Part shown: positions 53,531 through 62,805 of the stretch, piece by piece
Position numbering within the stretch: the stretch's first letter is position 1
How the letters are laid out: each line of letters opens with the position of its first letter
NCBI RefSeq assembly: GCF_027587175.1
Contig: NZ_JAPCID010000002.1
Span: forward strand, 1-64,000
Length of the DNA: 64,000 bases
Direction: 5' to 3'
Origin: Solirubrobacter deserti
GTDB lineage: Bacteria > Actinomycetota > Thermoleophilia > Solirubrobacterales > Solirubrobacteraceae
Translations under genes and position numbers: made by a program
Notes under the pieces: generated by a model
The model's database searches: none
What the model was told of the DNA's origin: nothing
Seen by the model: only the letters and a program-made list of their open reading frames with translations

Positions 53531-54712
53531 ATGAGCAAGGTCGGATTCGTCACGATGGGAGAGTCGGCGGGCGGGGATGACGTCCCCACCGTCGGCATCG
53601 GCATGCTCGGGTACGGGTTCATGGGCAAGGCCCACTCGAACGCGTACAAGACGCTCGCCTACATGACCTGGCCGCCGCCGTTGATGCCGCAGCTGGTGTC
53701 GATCGCGGGGCGCAACGAGGAGGCCGTCGCCGGCGCGGCGCGCCGCTATGGCTTCGACGGCTATGTGACCGACTGGAAGCAGATCATCGCCGACGACCGC
53801 GTCGGCGTGTTCGACAACTCCGGGCCCAACAACTTCCACGCCGAGCCGACGATCGCGGCGGCCGAGGCGGGCAAGCACGTGATCTGCGAGAAGCCGCTCG
53901 GGCGCACCGCGGACGAGGCGTACGAGACGTGGCAGCGCGTGCAGGCCGCGGGCGTGAAGGCGATGTGCGCCTTCAACTACCGCTTCGTGCCGGCCGTTCG
54001 GCTCGCGCGCATGATCATCGAGTCGGGCGAGCTCGGCGAGATCTTCCACTTCCGTGGGAGCTACCTGCAGGAGTGGATCATCGACGCGGACTTCCCGATG
54101 GTCTGGCGGCTGGACAAGGACGTGGCCGGGTCGGGCGCCCTGGGCGACCTCGGCGCCCACGTGATCGATCTGGCGCGCTACCTGGTCGGTGAGATCAGCG
54201 CGGTGAGCGCCCACACGCGGACCTTCGTCAAGAACCGCGAGGGGCAGGCCGTCACCGTCGACGACGCCGTGGAGTCCATCGTCGACTTCGAGAACGGCGC
54301 GGTCGGCACGATCGAGGCCACGCGCTTCGCGTCGGGCCGCAAGAACGGGCTCACGTTCGAGATCAACGGCTCCAAGGGGTCCTTGAGCTTCGACATCGAG
54401 CGCCTGAACGAGCTCCAGGTCCATTACCGGGACTCCAAGCCCGGCGACCTGGCGCAAGGCTTCCGCACCGTGCTCGTGTCCGAGGCCGACCACCCGTTCT
54501 GGGAGCACTGGTGGCCGCAGGGGCACATGATCGGCTGGGAGCACACGTTCGTCCACGAGATCCACCACTTCCTCTCGGCGATCCGCGAGGACACGGAGAT
54601 CGGACCGCACGGCGCCACCTTCGAGGACGGCTACCGCGCGGCCGAGATCTGCGACGCGATGCTGCGCTCCGCCGGGAACGGCGCGCGCGAGACGCTGAGC
54701 TACCGGTCCTAG
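53531..54712 (+). CDS. Gfo/Idh/MocA-family NAD(P)-dependent oxidoreductase
   Basis: 393 residues. After a short N-terminal extension, the Rossmann fold (TVGIGMLGYGFMGKAHSNAYK), the EKP motif HVICEKPLGRTADEAYE, and the C-terminal domain with the substrate Asp-Leu-His region DLGAHVIDLARYLVG and HTRTFVKNREGQ. Ribosome site GGGAGG directly precedes the ATG at 53531. It oxidises a polyol, inositol or sugar hydroxyl. Last gene of the seven-gene operon; a hairpin follows. Confidence 0.94.
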   Translation: MSKVGFVTMGESAGGDDVPTVGIGMLGYGFMGKAHSNAYKTLAYMTWPPPLMPQLVSIAGRNEEAVAGAARRYGFDGYVTDWKQIIADDRVGVFDNSGPNNFHAEPTIAAAEAGKHVICEKPLGRTADEAYETWQRVQAAGVKAMCAFNYRFVPAVRLARMIIESGELGEIFHFRGSYLQEWIIDADFPMVWRLDKDVAGSGALGDLGAHVIDLARYLVGEISAVSAHTRTFVKNREGQAVTVDDAVESIVDFENGAVGTIEATRFASGRKNGLTFEINGSKGSLSFDIERLNELQVHYRDSKPGDLAQGFRTVLVSEADHPFWEHWWPQGHMIGWEHTFVHEIHHFLSAIREDTEIGPHGATFEDGYRAAEICDAMLRSAGNGARETLSYRS

Positions 54713-54730
54713 GACCAAAGGCGTCTGGTC

Positions 54731-54761
54731 ACCGGGCGTCGTCCCAGCGACGATGCCCGGT
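54731..54761 (+). terminator. hairpin ending the sugar operon
   Basis: ACCGGGCGTCGTC (54731-54743) pairs with GACGATGCCCGGT (54749-54761) with one mismatch. It ends exactly before the ATG at 54762 of the next gene, which favours that start. Confidence 0.5.
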
Positions 54762-55082
54762 ATGACCACGATCGCTGAAGAAGTCGAGGCGTGGCCCGGC
54801 GTGCACGCCGAGCACGGCTCGCGGGGCGAGTACGCCTTCAAGGTGGGCGCGCGCGAGATCGGGCACGTGCACGGTGACCGCGTGCTGCACATCGGCTTCC
54901 CGAAGGCCGTCTGGCATGAGCTCCACGACGCCGGCCGGATCGACTACCACCCCGTCTTCCCGAACAAGCCGGGGTTCGGCTCGCGTGACCTACGCAGCGA
55001 GGACGACGTGCGCGACGCGATCGAGCTGCTGCGCCTCAACTACGACCGCGTGATCGAGCGCTACGGGCTCCCCACCCCGTGA
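54762..55082 (+). CDS. luciferase-family/DUF5519 protein
   Basis: 106 residues from the ATG at 54762 (an ATG at 54753 lies inside the hairpin). TTIAEEVEAWPGVHAEHGSRGEYAFKVGAREIGHVHGDRVLHIGFPKAVWHELHDAGRI, then VFPNKPGFGSRDLRSEDDVRDAIELLRLNYDRV. This is the short domain labelled DUF5519 in actinobacteria, sometimes called 'luciferase family' without any shown light reaction. Function unknown. It overlaps the following quinone-oxidoreductase gene by 4 bases. Confidence 0.82.
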   Translation: MTTIAEEVEAWPGVHAEHGSRGEYAFKVGAREIGHVHGDRVLHIGFPKAVWHELHDAGRIDYHPVFPNKPGFGSRDLRSEDDVRDAIELLRLNYDRVIERYGLPTP

Positions 55083-55945
55083 GGGCCGTCTGGCTGCGCG
55101 CGTTCGGCCCGCCTTCGGTGCTCGAGGCGGGTGAGGCGCCGGAGCCCACGAACCTAAAGAGGGACAGTCCCTCTTTAGGTTTGATCAAGGTCGAGTTCGC
55201 GAACGTCACGTTCGTCGAGACGCAGGTCCGAGCCGGCCGCGGCCCGTTCCCGGTGCAGCTCCCCATGATCCCCGGGAACGGCGTCGGCGGCCGGCTGGAG
55301 GGGCGACGCGTGGTCGCTTCGCTCAACGGCCGCGGCGGCTACGCCGAGCGCGCCGTCCCGGGTGAGCTCTTCGACGTGCCGGACGAGCTCCCGCTCGATC
55401 ACGCGGTCGCGCTGCTCGCCGACGGCCGCACCGCGACGCTGCTCACCGACGCGGCGGCGATCCAGCCCGGTGAGCGGGTGCTCGTCCTGGCCGCGGCGGG
55501 AGGCGTCGGCACGCTGCTCGTCCAGCTCGCGCGGCGGGCGGGCGCGACGGTGGTCGGGGCCGCGAGCGAGTCCAAGCACGACGTCGTCGAGCGGTTGGGC
55601 GGCGCGCCCAGGCGCTATGACGACCTGCCGGCCGCCGATGTGGTGTTCGACGGCGTCGGCGGCGCCGCGGCCCGCGCGGCCTTCCAAGCGCTCTCCCCCG
55701 GCGGCCGCATCCTCTCCTACGGCCTCGCCAGCGGCGCCTGGGCGGACATCACGCCCGAGCAGGCGGCCGCACGGGACGTCACGCTCGTCAAGACCGGCCG
55801 CCCCGAGCGCCACCACACCGAGCGCGCGCTGACCGCCGGCCTGAAGCCGATCATCGGCCAGCGCTTCGAGCTCGAGCAGGCCGCCGCCGCGCACGCCGCG
55901 ATCGAGGCGCGCGCGACGGTCGGCAAGACCCTGCTCGTGCTCTAG
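55079..55945 (+). CDS. quinone-oxidoreductase-like MDR protein (zinc-independent alcohol dehydrogenase family), palindrome insert
   Basis: 288 residues. N-terminal GroES-like domain, short for the family (MRAVWLRAFGPPSVLEAGEAPEP then IKVEFANVTFVETQVRAG), and NADPH Rossmann fold with VLVLAAAGGVGTLLVQLARRAGATVVGAAS. No zinc ligands. A 31-base palindrome at 55151-55181 is translated in frame as NLKRDSPSLGL, replacing the usual 'PGPGEVLVR' turn, yet the frame stays open. It probably reduces quinones or enones; activity after the insertion is not known. Confidence 0.9.
   Translation: MRAVWLRAFGPPSVLEAGEAPEPTNLKRDSPSLGLIKVEFANVTFVETQVRAGRGPFPVQLPMIPGNGVGGRLEGRRVVASLNGRGGYAERAVPGELFDVPDELPLDHAVALLADGRTATLLTDAAAIQPGERVLVLAAAGGVGTLLVQLARRAGATVVGAASESKHDVVERLGGAPRRYDDLPAADVVFDGVGGAAARAAFQALSPGGRILSYGLASGAWADITPEQAAARDVTLVKTGRPERHHTERALTAGLKPIIGQRFELEQAAAAHAAIEARATVGKTLLVL
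55151..55181. repeat. REP-like palindrome inserted in frame in an oxidoreductase gene
   Basis: Arms AACCTAAAGAGGGA (55151-55164) and its exact reverse complement (55168-55181), loop CAG. The core GGGACAGTCCC belongs to the same style as the GGGGTCTGACCCC elements elsewhere in the window. Confidence 0.75.
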
Positions 55946-58053
55946 CGCGTCACCCGCTTCATCGGACCGTGGCCGCCCGGGACGACGCGCAGCGTCGAGC
56001 CGGCCTTGCGCATCGCGGCCGCGTCGCCGAGGCTGGCCGGCTTGGCCGGCGTGAACAGCCACTCGTCGAAGAACGGGTCGAGCTCCTGGCCGGAGATCCG
56101 CTCGGCGAGCGCGATGAACTGCGGGATCGCCACGTTGCCGCCGCGGTTGCGGGCGATCCATTCGCGCAGCAGGCGGAAGAACGGACCGTCCCCGATCCGG
56201 GTCCGCAGCGCGTGCAGGGTCATCGCCCCGCGGTCGTAGACGGCGCCGTCGAACAGGTCGATCGGGCCCGGGTCGCCGATCTTGATCGACCAGAACGGGT
56301 CGTCGGCCGGCTGGGAGGCGTAGAAGTCGAAGAAGTCCTGGGCCGTCGAACGGCCCTGCTCCTCGCTCCACAGCCACTCGGTGTAGGTGGCGAAGCCCTC
56401 GTTGAGCCACAGGTGCCGCCACAGCGAGATCGCCAGCGAGTCACCGACCCACTGGTGCGCGAGCTCGTGGACGACCACGCTCTCCGCCGGCTCGGACCGC
56501 ACGTTGAAGAACGCGCGCGAGTAGGTCGGCCGGGTCTGGTTCTCGAGCGCGAAGCCGATGCCCTCGACATCGTCGACGATCGAGCCCGCGGACGAGAACG
56601 GATAGCGGCCGAACAGCCCTTCCAGGAACGTGATGATCTGCGGCTGCTGGTCGAGCGCCGAGCGCGCGACCTCACCCTCGGTCGGCGGGGTCTGCGCGGC
56701 GCCGCCCACGATCCAGTCGTTCTCGTTCGGCGGCGCGTCGGCGGGCGGGCCGCTCACGGTCCAGCCGTCGAACACGTTGCCGTCGGCCTCGAACGAGGTC
56801 GTGCCCTGCCCGCCCGGGCCGACGATGTCGTCGAGCTCGACGCCCGCGATCTGGTAGAGGTCGTCGCTGGCGTGGGTGAGCGACAACTCGACCTGCTGCC
56901 CGGCGTAGGCGCCGAGGTCCACGCGCCACTGCTCGTAGCCGTCGCTGGAGCCGCTCGCGGCCCACCACTCGCCGGTCGTGCCCGTCGGGACGCACTGCCC
57001 GTTGACGACGTCGATGTAGCTCGCGACCTGCGCGTAGATGCTGCCGAGGCCGTTGCACGCGCCGGCCGTCACCTGCGAGTTGTGACCGTTGAGGTCGCGC
57101 AGCGTCGTCCAGTCCTCGGTGCCGGCCGGGCGCGCCTCGACGAAGAAGAAGTCCCAGCTGGGCTCGGTCTCGCGCCGGACCCAGAACGAGAGCTCACCGC
57201 CGCCCGCGGGGACGTCGATGGTGCGAGTGAGGCGCTTCCAAGACGGCTCGGCGATCTGCGAGATCGCCATCTGACGCCCGGTGCGCGGCTCGGGCTCGGC
57301 GAGCAGGTCCGGGTCCATCGCGTCCCAGTACTTGATGCCGTTGGCCTTGTAGGCGTCGACCTTGAACTCGCCGATCGTCGCCGTCGTCAGGTACGACGCC
57401 ATCGGCTCCTTCGCCTCCCACTTCCACGTCGTCCACGGCCCGAAGGTGCTCACGTCGCGCAACTCGCCGTTCGCGATCGCCTCCAGCCCGCGCGGGACCG
57501 TGATCGAGAACGAGTAGGACGCCTTGTCGAGCGGATGGTCGTTGACCGGGTACCAGTACGCGGCGGAGTCCGGCTGGCCGGCCACGTATGTGCCGTCGTC
57601 GGTGTGGATGAAGCCGGACAGGCCGAGGACACCCTCGTCGATCGTCTGCGGCACGCCGTCGTAGAGGAAGTACGCGTTGAAGCGCTCCCCGCGCCGGATC
57701 CCCTTCAGCGGCTTGACCGTCATCTCGCCGCCGCTGCGGCTCACCCGCGCGGGCCAGCCGTCCACGAGCGCGAGCCGCACGTTCATCCCGATCAGGTCGA
57801 GGTTGAAGCTCGAGAGGTCCTGCTTGGCGGTAATCTCCAGCTTGGCGACACCGCGCAGCACGTCGGTGTCCGGGTCGTAGCTGAGCGTGAGCCCGTAGTG
57901 GGACACGTCGTAGCCGCCGTTGCCGTCCAGCGGGAAGTACGGATCCCCGATCCCGGGCGCTCCCGGTTTGAACGAGATGCCCTTCGCCTCGGCCACGGCC
58001 GGCACCAGTGCCAGCGCGAGCGACGCCGCCATCACCCCTACGAGCCTGCGCAC
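55942..58053 (-). CDS. secreted M1-family zinc metallopeptidase with inserted beta domain
   Basis: 703 residues. Signal peptide MRRLVGVMAASLALALVPAVAEA. N-terminal M1 beta domain (~40-230; VSHYGLTLSYDPDTDVLRGVAKLEITAK). At ~265-470 there is a large inserted jelly-roll-like (MAM/immune-inhibitor-A-type) module (RLTRTIDVPAGGGELSFWVRRETEPSWDFFFVEA.., LSLTHASDDLYQIAGVELDDI). The catalytic part is FALENQTRPTYS (in place of GAMEN), HELAHQWVGDS and NEGFATYTEW. The zinc ligands and catalytic Glu are intact. Aminopeptidase or related peptidase outside the cell. Its 3' end overlaps the convergent oxidoreductase gene by 4 bases. Confidence 0.92.
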   Translation of the reverse strand: MRRLVGVMAASLALALVPAVAEAKGISFKPGAPGIGDPYFPLDGNGGYDVSHYGLTLSYDPDTDVLRGVAKLEITAKQDLSSFNLDLIGMNVRLALVDGWPARVSRSGGEMTVKPLKGIRRGERFNAYFLYDGVPQTIDEGVLGLSGFIHTDDGTYVAGQPDSAAYWYPVNDHPLDKASYSFSITVPRGLEAIANGELRDVSTFGPWTTWKWEAKEPMASYLTTATIGEFKVDAYKANGIKYWDAMDPDLLAEPEPRTGRQMAISQIAEPSWKRLTRTIDVPAGGGELSFWVRRETEPSWDFFFVEARPAGTEDWTTLRDLNGHNSQVTAGACNGLGSIYAQVASYIDVVNGQCVPTGTTGEWWAASGSSDGYEQWRVDLGAYAGQQVELSLTHASDDLYQIAGVELDDIVGPGGQGTTSFEADGNVFDGWTVSGPPADAPPNENDWIVGGAAQTPPTEGEVARSALDQQPQIITFLEGLFGRYPFSSAGSIVDDVEGIGFALENQTRPTYSRAFFNVRSEPAESVVVHELAHQWVGDSLAISLWRHLWLNEGFATYTEWLWSEEQGRSTAQDFFDFYASQPADDPFWSIKIGDPGPIDLFDGAVYDRGAMTLHALRTRIGDGPFFRLLREWIARNRGGNVAIPQFIALAERISGQELDPFFDEWLFTPAKPASLGDAAAMRKAGSTLRVVPGGHGPMKRVTR

Positions 58054-58113
58054 ATCAACCTCCCGGAACCTCTCGTTTCACGGAACGTTGCCGTGCGGTA
58101 GGAACGCCGTCAA

Positions 58114-58665
58114 GTGCCTACCACCGCCCTGATCGTCGTGGACATGCTCAATGCGTACGACCACGAGGACGCCGACCAACTCGCCGAGTGCGTCGAGCGT
58201 CAGCTGCCGCAGATGGTTCAACTGCGCGACACCGCCGCCGAGCGCGACGACATCCTGCTCGTCTACGTCCAGGACAACTACGACGCCTGGGAGGTCGGCC
58301 GCGAGCAGCTGGTCGACCGGGCGCTGAAGGGCGAGCACCCCGAGCTCGTCGAGCCGATCGCGCCCAGCGACGGCGTCGCGTTCCTGCCCAAGGGCCGGCA
58401 CTCGATCTTCTACCAGACGGCCCTGGACCACGTGCTGAGCGTGGGCGACGTCAAGAAGGTGGTGCTCGTCGGCCAGGTCACGGAGCAGTGCGTGCTCTAT
58501 TCCGCGCTCGACGCGTACCTGCGCGGGTATGAGGTGACTGTGCCGCGCGACGCCGTCGCGCACATCGACAAAGAGCTCGCGGACGCCGCGCTGAAGATGA
58601 TGGAGCGCAACCTGCACGCCGACCTGTCGCCGGCGGCCGAGGTGTTTCAGCCCGTCACGTCGTAG
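58114..58665 (+). CDS. isochorismatase-like cysteine hydrolase
   Basis: 183 residues from a GTG. Catalytic triad positions: Asp in LIVVDMLNAYD, Lys in FLPKGRHSIFYQT, Cys in LVGQVTEQCVLYSALDAYLRG. It is a nicotinamidase/ureidoacrylate-hydrolase-like fold acting on an amide or ether substrate that cannot be named. Divergent from the M1 peptidase gene, with a 60-base gap that shows no clear operator. Confidence 0.92.
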   Translation: MPTTALIVVDMLNAYDHEDADQLAECVERQLPQMVQLRDTAAERDDILLVYVQDNYDAWEVGREQLVDRALKGEHPELVEPIAPSDGVAFLPKGRHSIFYQTALDHVLSVGDVKKVVLVGQVTEQCVLYSALDAYLRGYEVTVPRDAVAHIDKELADAALKMMERNLHADLSPAAEVFQPVTS

Positions 58666-58844
58666 CCCGCGAGGTCCAGGCAGACCATGCAGTAGGGCCA
58701 CGGCGGGTTCCACGGCCAGCCCGTCACGTCCTTGCCGCAGAGGGCGGTGTCCGGGTCGTCCTCGGGGACGATGTGGCAGATCTTCTCGCCGTCGTGGGTC
58801 GGGCCGTCGACCTTCGACTTCTCAGGTGCGATGGTCATGCTCAT
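58647..58844 (-). CDS. small cysteine-rich protein, DUF3039-like zinc ribbon
   Basis: 65 residues. His in KICHIVPEDD, CGK in DTALCGKDVTG, and CMVC near the end, the spacing of the actinobacterial DUF3039-type motif (H..ALCGK..CPxC). It probably binds one zinc. The 3' end overlaps the isochorismatase-like gene by 19 bases on the opposite strand. Role unknown. Confidence 0.7.
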   Translation of the reverse strand: MSMTIAPEKSKVDGPTHDGEKICHIVPEDDPDTALCGKDVTGWPWNPPWPYCMVCLDLAGYDVTG

Positions 58845-58876
58845 TGTTGTAGCCCAATCGGGGTACGAGGGCGAGC

Positions 58877-59551
58877 GTGCTCACGATCGTGATTCTCGGA
58901 TTGGCCCTGTTCGGCGCGCCTGGCTGGCTGACGCATACCACCGCGGAGGAGCTGAGCTTCTCGTATCAGGCGATCGGCGAGGAGGACGAGTTCGACCAGG
59001 TCCTCACGATCAAGAACGACGGCTTGGGGGCGGTCGCCCCGAAGCTGAAGATCACACCGCTGGACTCGACGAGCCAGCCGATCTCGGGCCTGAAGGTGAC
59101 GAGCGCGTTCGGCAGCACGAACGGCACGATGATCATCCCGTCGTTCTTCGAGGACTTCGACATCCTCAAGTTCGAGGGCGCCCGTGCGGACGAGGTCTAC
59201 GACGTCCGGGTCGAGGTGGTCGAGCTCAAGCAGGTGGACTACCCGGACATGCCCGAGGGCGGCGTCGTGATCGAGCAGTACCTCAACGAGGGCAAGCCGT
59301 CGAAGGAGTTCGACGACCCGTTCGACGCGCTCGAGCTGCACAACCCCAACGACGACGACTTGACGATCAAGATCGCGCTGATCGCGTGGCAGGAGAAGGA
59401 GGGCGACGCGCCGCAGCAGTTCGACTGGGTGATCACGTCCGGACCGGCGGTCACCGTGCCGGCGAACTCGCGCAAGACACTCCGGCTCGGCCAGGACACG
59501 GCGGGCATCCGCTACGTGACGGCCTGGCCGTTCCAGTCGACTACATCCTGA
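58877..59551 (+). CDS. exported protein of unknown function
   Basis: 224 residues from a GTG. A hydrophobic N-terminus ([20 protein letters not shown]) leads into a beta-rich acidic domain: [98 protein letters not shown]. The NDG and NPNDDD turns suggest two Ig-like beta sandwiches. No family recognised. It ends by overlapping the convergent carboxyltransferase gene by 11 bases. Confidence 0.75.
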   Translation: MLTIVILGLALFGAPGWLTHTTAEELSFSYQAIGEEDEFDQVLTIKNDGLGAVAPKLKITPLDSTSQPISGLKVTSAFGSTNGTMIIPSFFEDFDILKFEGARADEVYDVRVEVVELKQVDYPDMPEGGVVIEQYLNEGKPSKEFDDPFDALELHNPNDDDLTIKIALIAWQEKEGDAPQQFDWVITSGPAVTVPANSRKTLRLGQDTAGIRYVTAWPFQSTTS

Positions 59552-61043
59552 ACACGCCGTAGCCCACGTCGCGCAGCGGCGCGCCGGAGCACGCCCCGAG
59601 CGCGAGCCCGAGCACGTCGCGCGTGTCGCGCGGGTCGATCACGCCGTCGTCCCACAGCCGTGCGGTCGCGTAGTACGGGTGGCCCTGCTCCTCGTACTGC
59701 TCGCGCAGCGACGCGCCGACCTCCGGCTGGCCGACGGTCTCCATCACGGTCGCGGCCTGCTGGCCGCCCATCACCGAGATGCGCGCGTTCGGCCACATGA
59801 ACAGGAAGCGCGGCGAGTACGCGCGCCCGCACATGCCGTAGTTGCCGGCGCCGAACGACCCGCCGACGATCACGGTGAGCTTGGGCACGCGCGCGCAGCT
59901 GACCGCCGTGACCATCTTCGCCCCGTGCTTGGCGATGCCGCCCGCCTCGTAGTCCTTGCCGACCATGAACCCGCTGATGTTCTGCAGGAACACGAGCGGG
60001 ATGCGGCGGCGATCGCAGAGCTCGATGAAGTGGGCGCCCTTGAGCGCGGACTCGCTGAACAGGATCCCGTTGTTGGCCAGGATGCCGACCGGGTGGCCGT
60101 GGATATGAGCGAAGCCGGTGACGAGCGTCGGCCCGTACAGCGCCTTGAACTCGTGGAAGTGCGAGCCGTCTACCAGCCGCGCGATCAGCTCGTGCGGGTC
60201 GTAGGGCTTGCGGACGTCGGCGGGCACGACGTCGAAGATCGAGTCCGCGTCGTGGTGTGGCGGCTCGACCGCGATCCGCTCCCAGGCGCGGGTCGGCTTC
60301 GGGAGCGTGGCGACGATGTCGCGGACGATCGCCAGCGCGTGCGCGTCGTCGTCGGCGAGGTGGTCGGTGACGCCGGACGTGCGCGAGTGCAGGTCGCCGC
60401 CGCCCAGCTCCTCCGCGGTGACCTCCTCGCCCGTCGCGGCCTTCACCAGCGGCGGGCCGCCGAGGAAGATCGTGCCCTGCTCGCGGACGATCACGCACTC
60501 GTCGCTCATCGCGGGCACGTACGCGCCGCCCGCCGTGCACGAGCCGAGCACCGCGGCGATCTGCGGGATGCCCTTCTCGGACATCGTCGCCTGGTTGAAG
60601 AAGATCCGGCCGAAGTGTTCGCGGTCGGGGAAGACCTCGTCCTGCAGCGGCAGGAACGCCCCGCCCGAGTCGACCAGGTAGATGCACGGCAAGAGGTTGT
60701 GCAGCGCCACTTCCTGCGCGCGCAGGTGCTTCTTGACCGTCATCGGGTAGTAGGTGCCGCCCTTGACCGTCGCGTCGTTGGCGACGATCACGCACTCGCG
60801 GCCCTGCACCCGCCCGACCCCGGTGACGAGCCCCGCGCCGGGCGCGTCCCCGTCGTACATGCCGTGCGCGGCGAGCGGGCTCAACTCCAGGAACGGTGCG
60901 CCGTGGTCGAGCAGCCGGTCCACGCGCTCGCGCGGGAGCAGCTTGCCCCGGCTGGTGTGCCGTGCGCGGGCCTTCTCCCCGCCGCCCAGCCGCACGCGCT
61001 CGAGCTGCGCGTTCAGGTCGGCGACCAGCTCCGCGTGCGTCAT
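59541..61043 (-). CDS. acyl-CoA (methylcrotonyl-type) carboxylase, carboxyltransferase beta subunit
   Basis: 500 residues, a little shorter than the usual ~535. Two crotonase-like halves: [61 protein letters not shown], then [83 protein letters not shown]. The GAHFI and [19 protein letters not shown] motifs match 3-methylcrotonyl- and geranyl-CoA carboxylases rather than propionyl-CoA carboxylase. It overlaps the biotin carboxylase gene by 4 bases and completes the leucine-type operon. Confidence 0.95.
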   Translation of the reverse strand: MTHAELVADLNAQLERVRLGGGEKARARHTSRGKLLPRERVDRLLDHGAPFLELSPLAAHGMYDGDAPGAGLVTGVGRVQGRECVIVANDATVKGGTYYPMTVKKHLRAQEVALHNLLPCIYLVDSGGAFLPLQDEVFPDREHFGRIFFNQATMSEKGIPQIAAVLGSCTAGGAYVPAMSDECVIVREQGTIFLGGPPLVKAATGEEVTAEELGGGDLHSRTSGVTDHLADDDAHALAIVRDIVATLPKPTRAWERIAVEPPHHDADSIFDVVPADVRKPYDPHELIARLVDGSHFHEFKALYGPTLVTGFAHIHGHPVGILANNGILFSESALKGAHFIELCDRRRIPLVFLQNISGFMVGKDYEAGGIAKHGAKMVTAVSCARVPKLTVIVGGSFGAGNYGMCGRAYSPRFLFMWPNARISVMGGQQAATVMETVGQPEVGASLREQYEEQGHPYYATARLWDDGVIDPRDTRDVLGLALGACSGAPLRDVGYGVFRM

Positions 61044-62803
61044 GCGACCACCGCCACGATCTCGTCCCGCCCCACCTTGTCCCCCACCTTCACCTTCAGC
61101 TCGGTCACCGTGCCGTCAGATGGAGCGGTGAGCGAGAGCTCCATCTTCATCGACTCCAGCACCACCACGGGCTCGCCGGCCTTGACCTCGTCGCCCACCG
61201 CCCGCGGCGTGAGCAGCACCGACCCGGGCATCGGCGCCCGCAGCTCCCCGTCGCCCGCGACGTGGTGCAAGTCCTCCGCGCTCGGCTCGCTGACCCGCCA
61301 CGTCCACCCATCGACCGCCACCCACGGACCCGAACACAACCTTAAGGGGTCTGACCCCTTTAGGTTGTGTTCGATAGAGATCGGGGCGCCGCCGTTGACC
61401 GAGAGCGTCCAGTAGGACGGGGCGCGCGCGCCGCCGAGGCGCCAGCCGTCCACGCGCTGCCACGGGTCGTCGCCGGCGCGGCGCAGTTGTGCGGAAGCCC
61501 AGGCTGCGGCGGCCTCCTCGTCGGTGAGCGGCGGCTCCGGCGGGTCAAGGCGGCCGATCAGGCCCGTGTCCATCTCCCCCGCGCGCACGTCGTCGCGCGC
61601 AAGCAGCGAGCGCAGAAAGCCGACGTTGGTCTCCAGGCCGAGGATCGCGGTGTTGGAGAGCGCACGGTCCAGGCGCGCGAGGGCGGTGCGGCGATCCGGG
61701 CCGTGCGCGATGACCTTGGCGATCATCGAGTCGTAGTCCGTGCCGACCACGCTCCCGGTCTCGACCGCCGCGTCCACGCGCACGCCGGACGGGTACCGGG
61801 CGAGCAGCACGGGACCGGCGGACGGGAAGAAGCGCAGGTCCTCGGCGTTCACGCGGGCCTCGATGGCGTGGCCGGTCATTTCCACCTGGACGTCCAGCGG
61901 CTCACCCGCCGCCACGCGCAGCTGCAGCTCGACCAGGTCCAGGCCCGTCACCAGCTCCGTAACCGGGTGCTCGACCTGCAGGCGCGCGTTCATCTCCAGG
62001 AAGAAGTGCTGCGACGGATCGTCTGCGTCGGCGATGAACTCGACCGTCCCCGCGCCGACGTAGCCCGCGGCCTGCGCCAGCGCCACCGCCTCGCGGCCGA
62101 AGACCTCCCTCAGCGCCGCGTCCACGACCGGCGACGGCGACTCCTCGATCACCTTCTGGTGGCGCCGCTGGAGCGTGCACTCGCGCTCGCCGAGCGAGAT
62201 CACGGTGCCGTGCGTGTCGCCGATCACCTGCACCTCGATGTGCCGGGCGCGCGGGAGGAAGCGCTCGAGGAAGACGCGGTCGTCCCCGAAGCCCGCGGCG
62301 GCCTCGCGGCTCGCCGCCGCCATCGCGTCCGCCAGGTCCTCCGGACGCTCGACGACCCGCATGCCGCGCCCGCCGCCGCCCGCCGCGGCCTTGACCAGCA
62401 CCGGGTACTCCGCCGTCTCCGGGGTGTACGTGGGGACGACCGGCACGCCCGCAACCTCCGCGGCCGCCTTCGCGCGCACCTTGTCCCCCATGAGCTCGAT
62501 CGCGTCCGCCGACGGCCCGATGAACACGACGCCCATCTCCTCGCACGCACGCGCGAACGCCGGGTTCTCGCTCAGGAACCCGTAGCCGGGATGGACCGCG
62601 TCGCAGCGCGCGGCGACGACCATGATCTCGTCGATGCTCAAGTAGGACGAGACGAGCTCGGCGGCGTCGGCCTCACGCACGTGCGGCGCGTCGCGATCTG
62701 CCTCGGTGTAGATCGCCATGGACCGGATGCCGAGCCCGTGCAGCGTCCGCAGGACCCGGCGCGCGATCTCGCCGCGGTTGGCGACGAGCACGGAGTCGAA
62801 CAC
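61040..62803 (-). CDS. biotin carboxylase fused to biotin carrier (methylcrotonyl-CoA carboxylase alpha-type), palindrome insert
   Basis: 587 residues from the GTG at 62803, two bases after the dehydrogenase stop; a longer open frame upstream is spurious. Biotin carboxylase (~1-440): [85 protein letters not shown]. The C-terminal carrier domain has [18 protein letters not shown] (biotinyl-Lys). A 43-base palindrome (61331-61373) is translated in frame as [15 protein letters not shown] within the linker between the two domains. It carboxylates biotin for the next subunit. Confidence 0.95.
   Translation of the reverse strand: MFDSVLVANRGEIARRVLRTLHGLGIRSMAIYTEADRDAPHVREADAAELVSSYLSIDEIMVVAARCDAVHPGYGFLSENPAFARACEEMGVVFIGPSADAIELMGDKVRAKAAAEVAGVPVVPTYTPETAEYPVLVKAAAGGGGRGMRVVERPEDLADAMAAASREAAAGFGDDRVFLERFLPRARHIEVQVIGDTHGTVISLGERECTLQRRHQKVIEESPSPVVDAALREVFGREAVALAQAAGYVGAGTVEFIADADDPSQHFFLEMNARLQVEHPVTELVTGLDLVELQLRVAAGEPLDVQVEMTGHAIEARVNAEDLRFFPSAGPVLLARYPSGVRVDAAVETGSVVGTDYDSMIAKVIAHGPDRRTALARLDRALSNTAILGLETNVGFLRSLLARDDVRAGEMDTGLIGRLDPPEPPLTDEEAAAAWASAQLRRAGDDPWQRVDGWRLGGARAPSYWTLSVNGGAPISIEHNLKGSDPLRLCSGPWVAVDGWTWRVSEPSAEDLHHVAGDGELRAPMPGSVLLTPRAVGDEVKAGEPVVVLESMKMELSLTAPSDGTVTELKVKVGDKVGRDEIVAVVA
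61331..61373. repeat. REP-like palindrome inserted in the biotin carboxylase linker
   Basis: Arms 61331-61349 (CGAACACAACCTTAAGGGG) and 61355-61373 are reverse complements with one mismatch. The loop TCTGA can close further (GGGGTC-T-GACCCC). Same family as 36570-36587. Confidence 0.75.
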
Positions 62804-62805
62804 GG

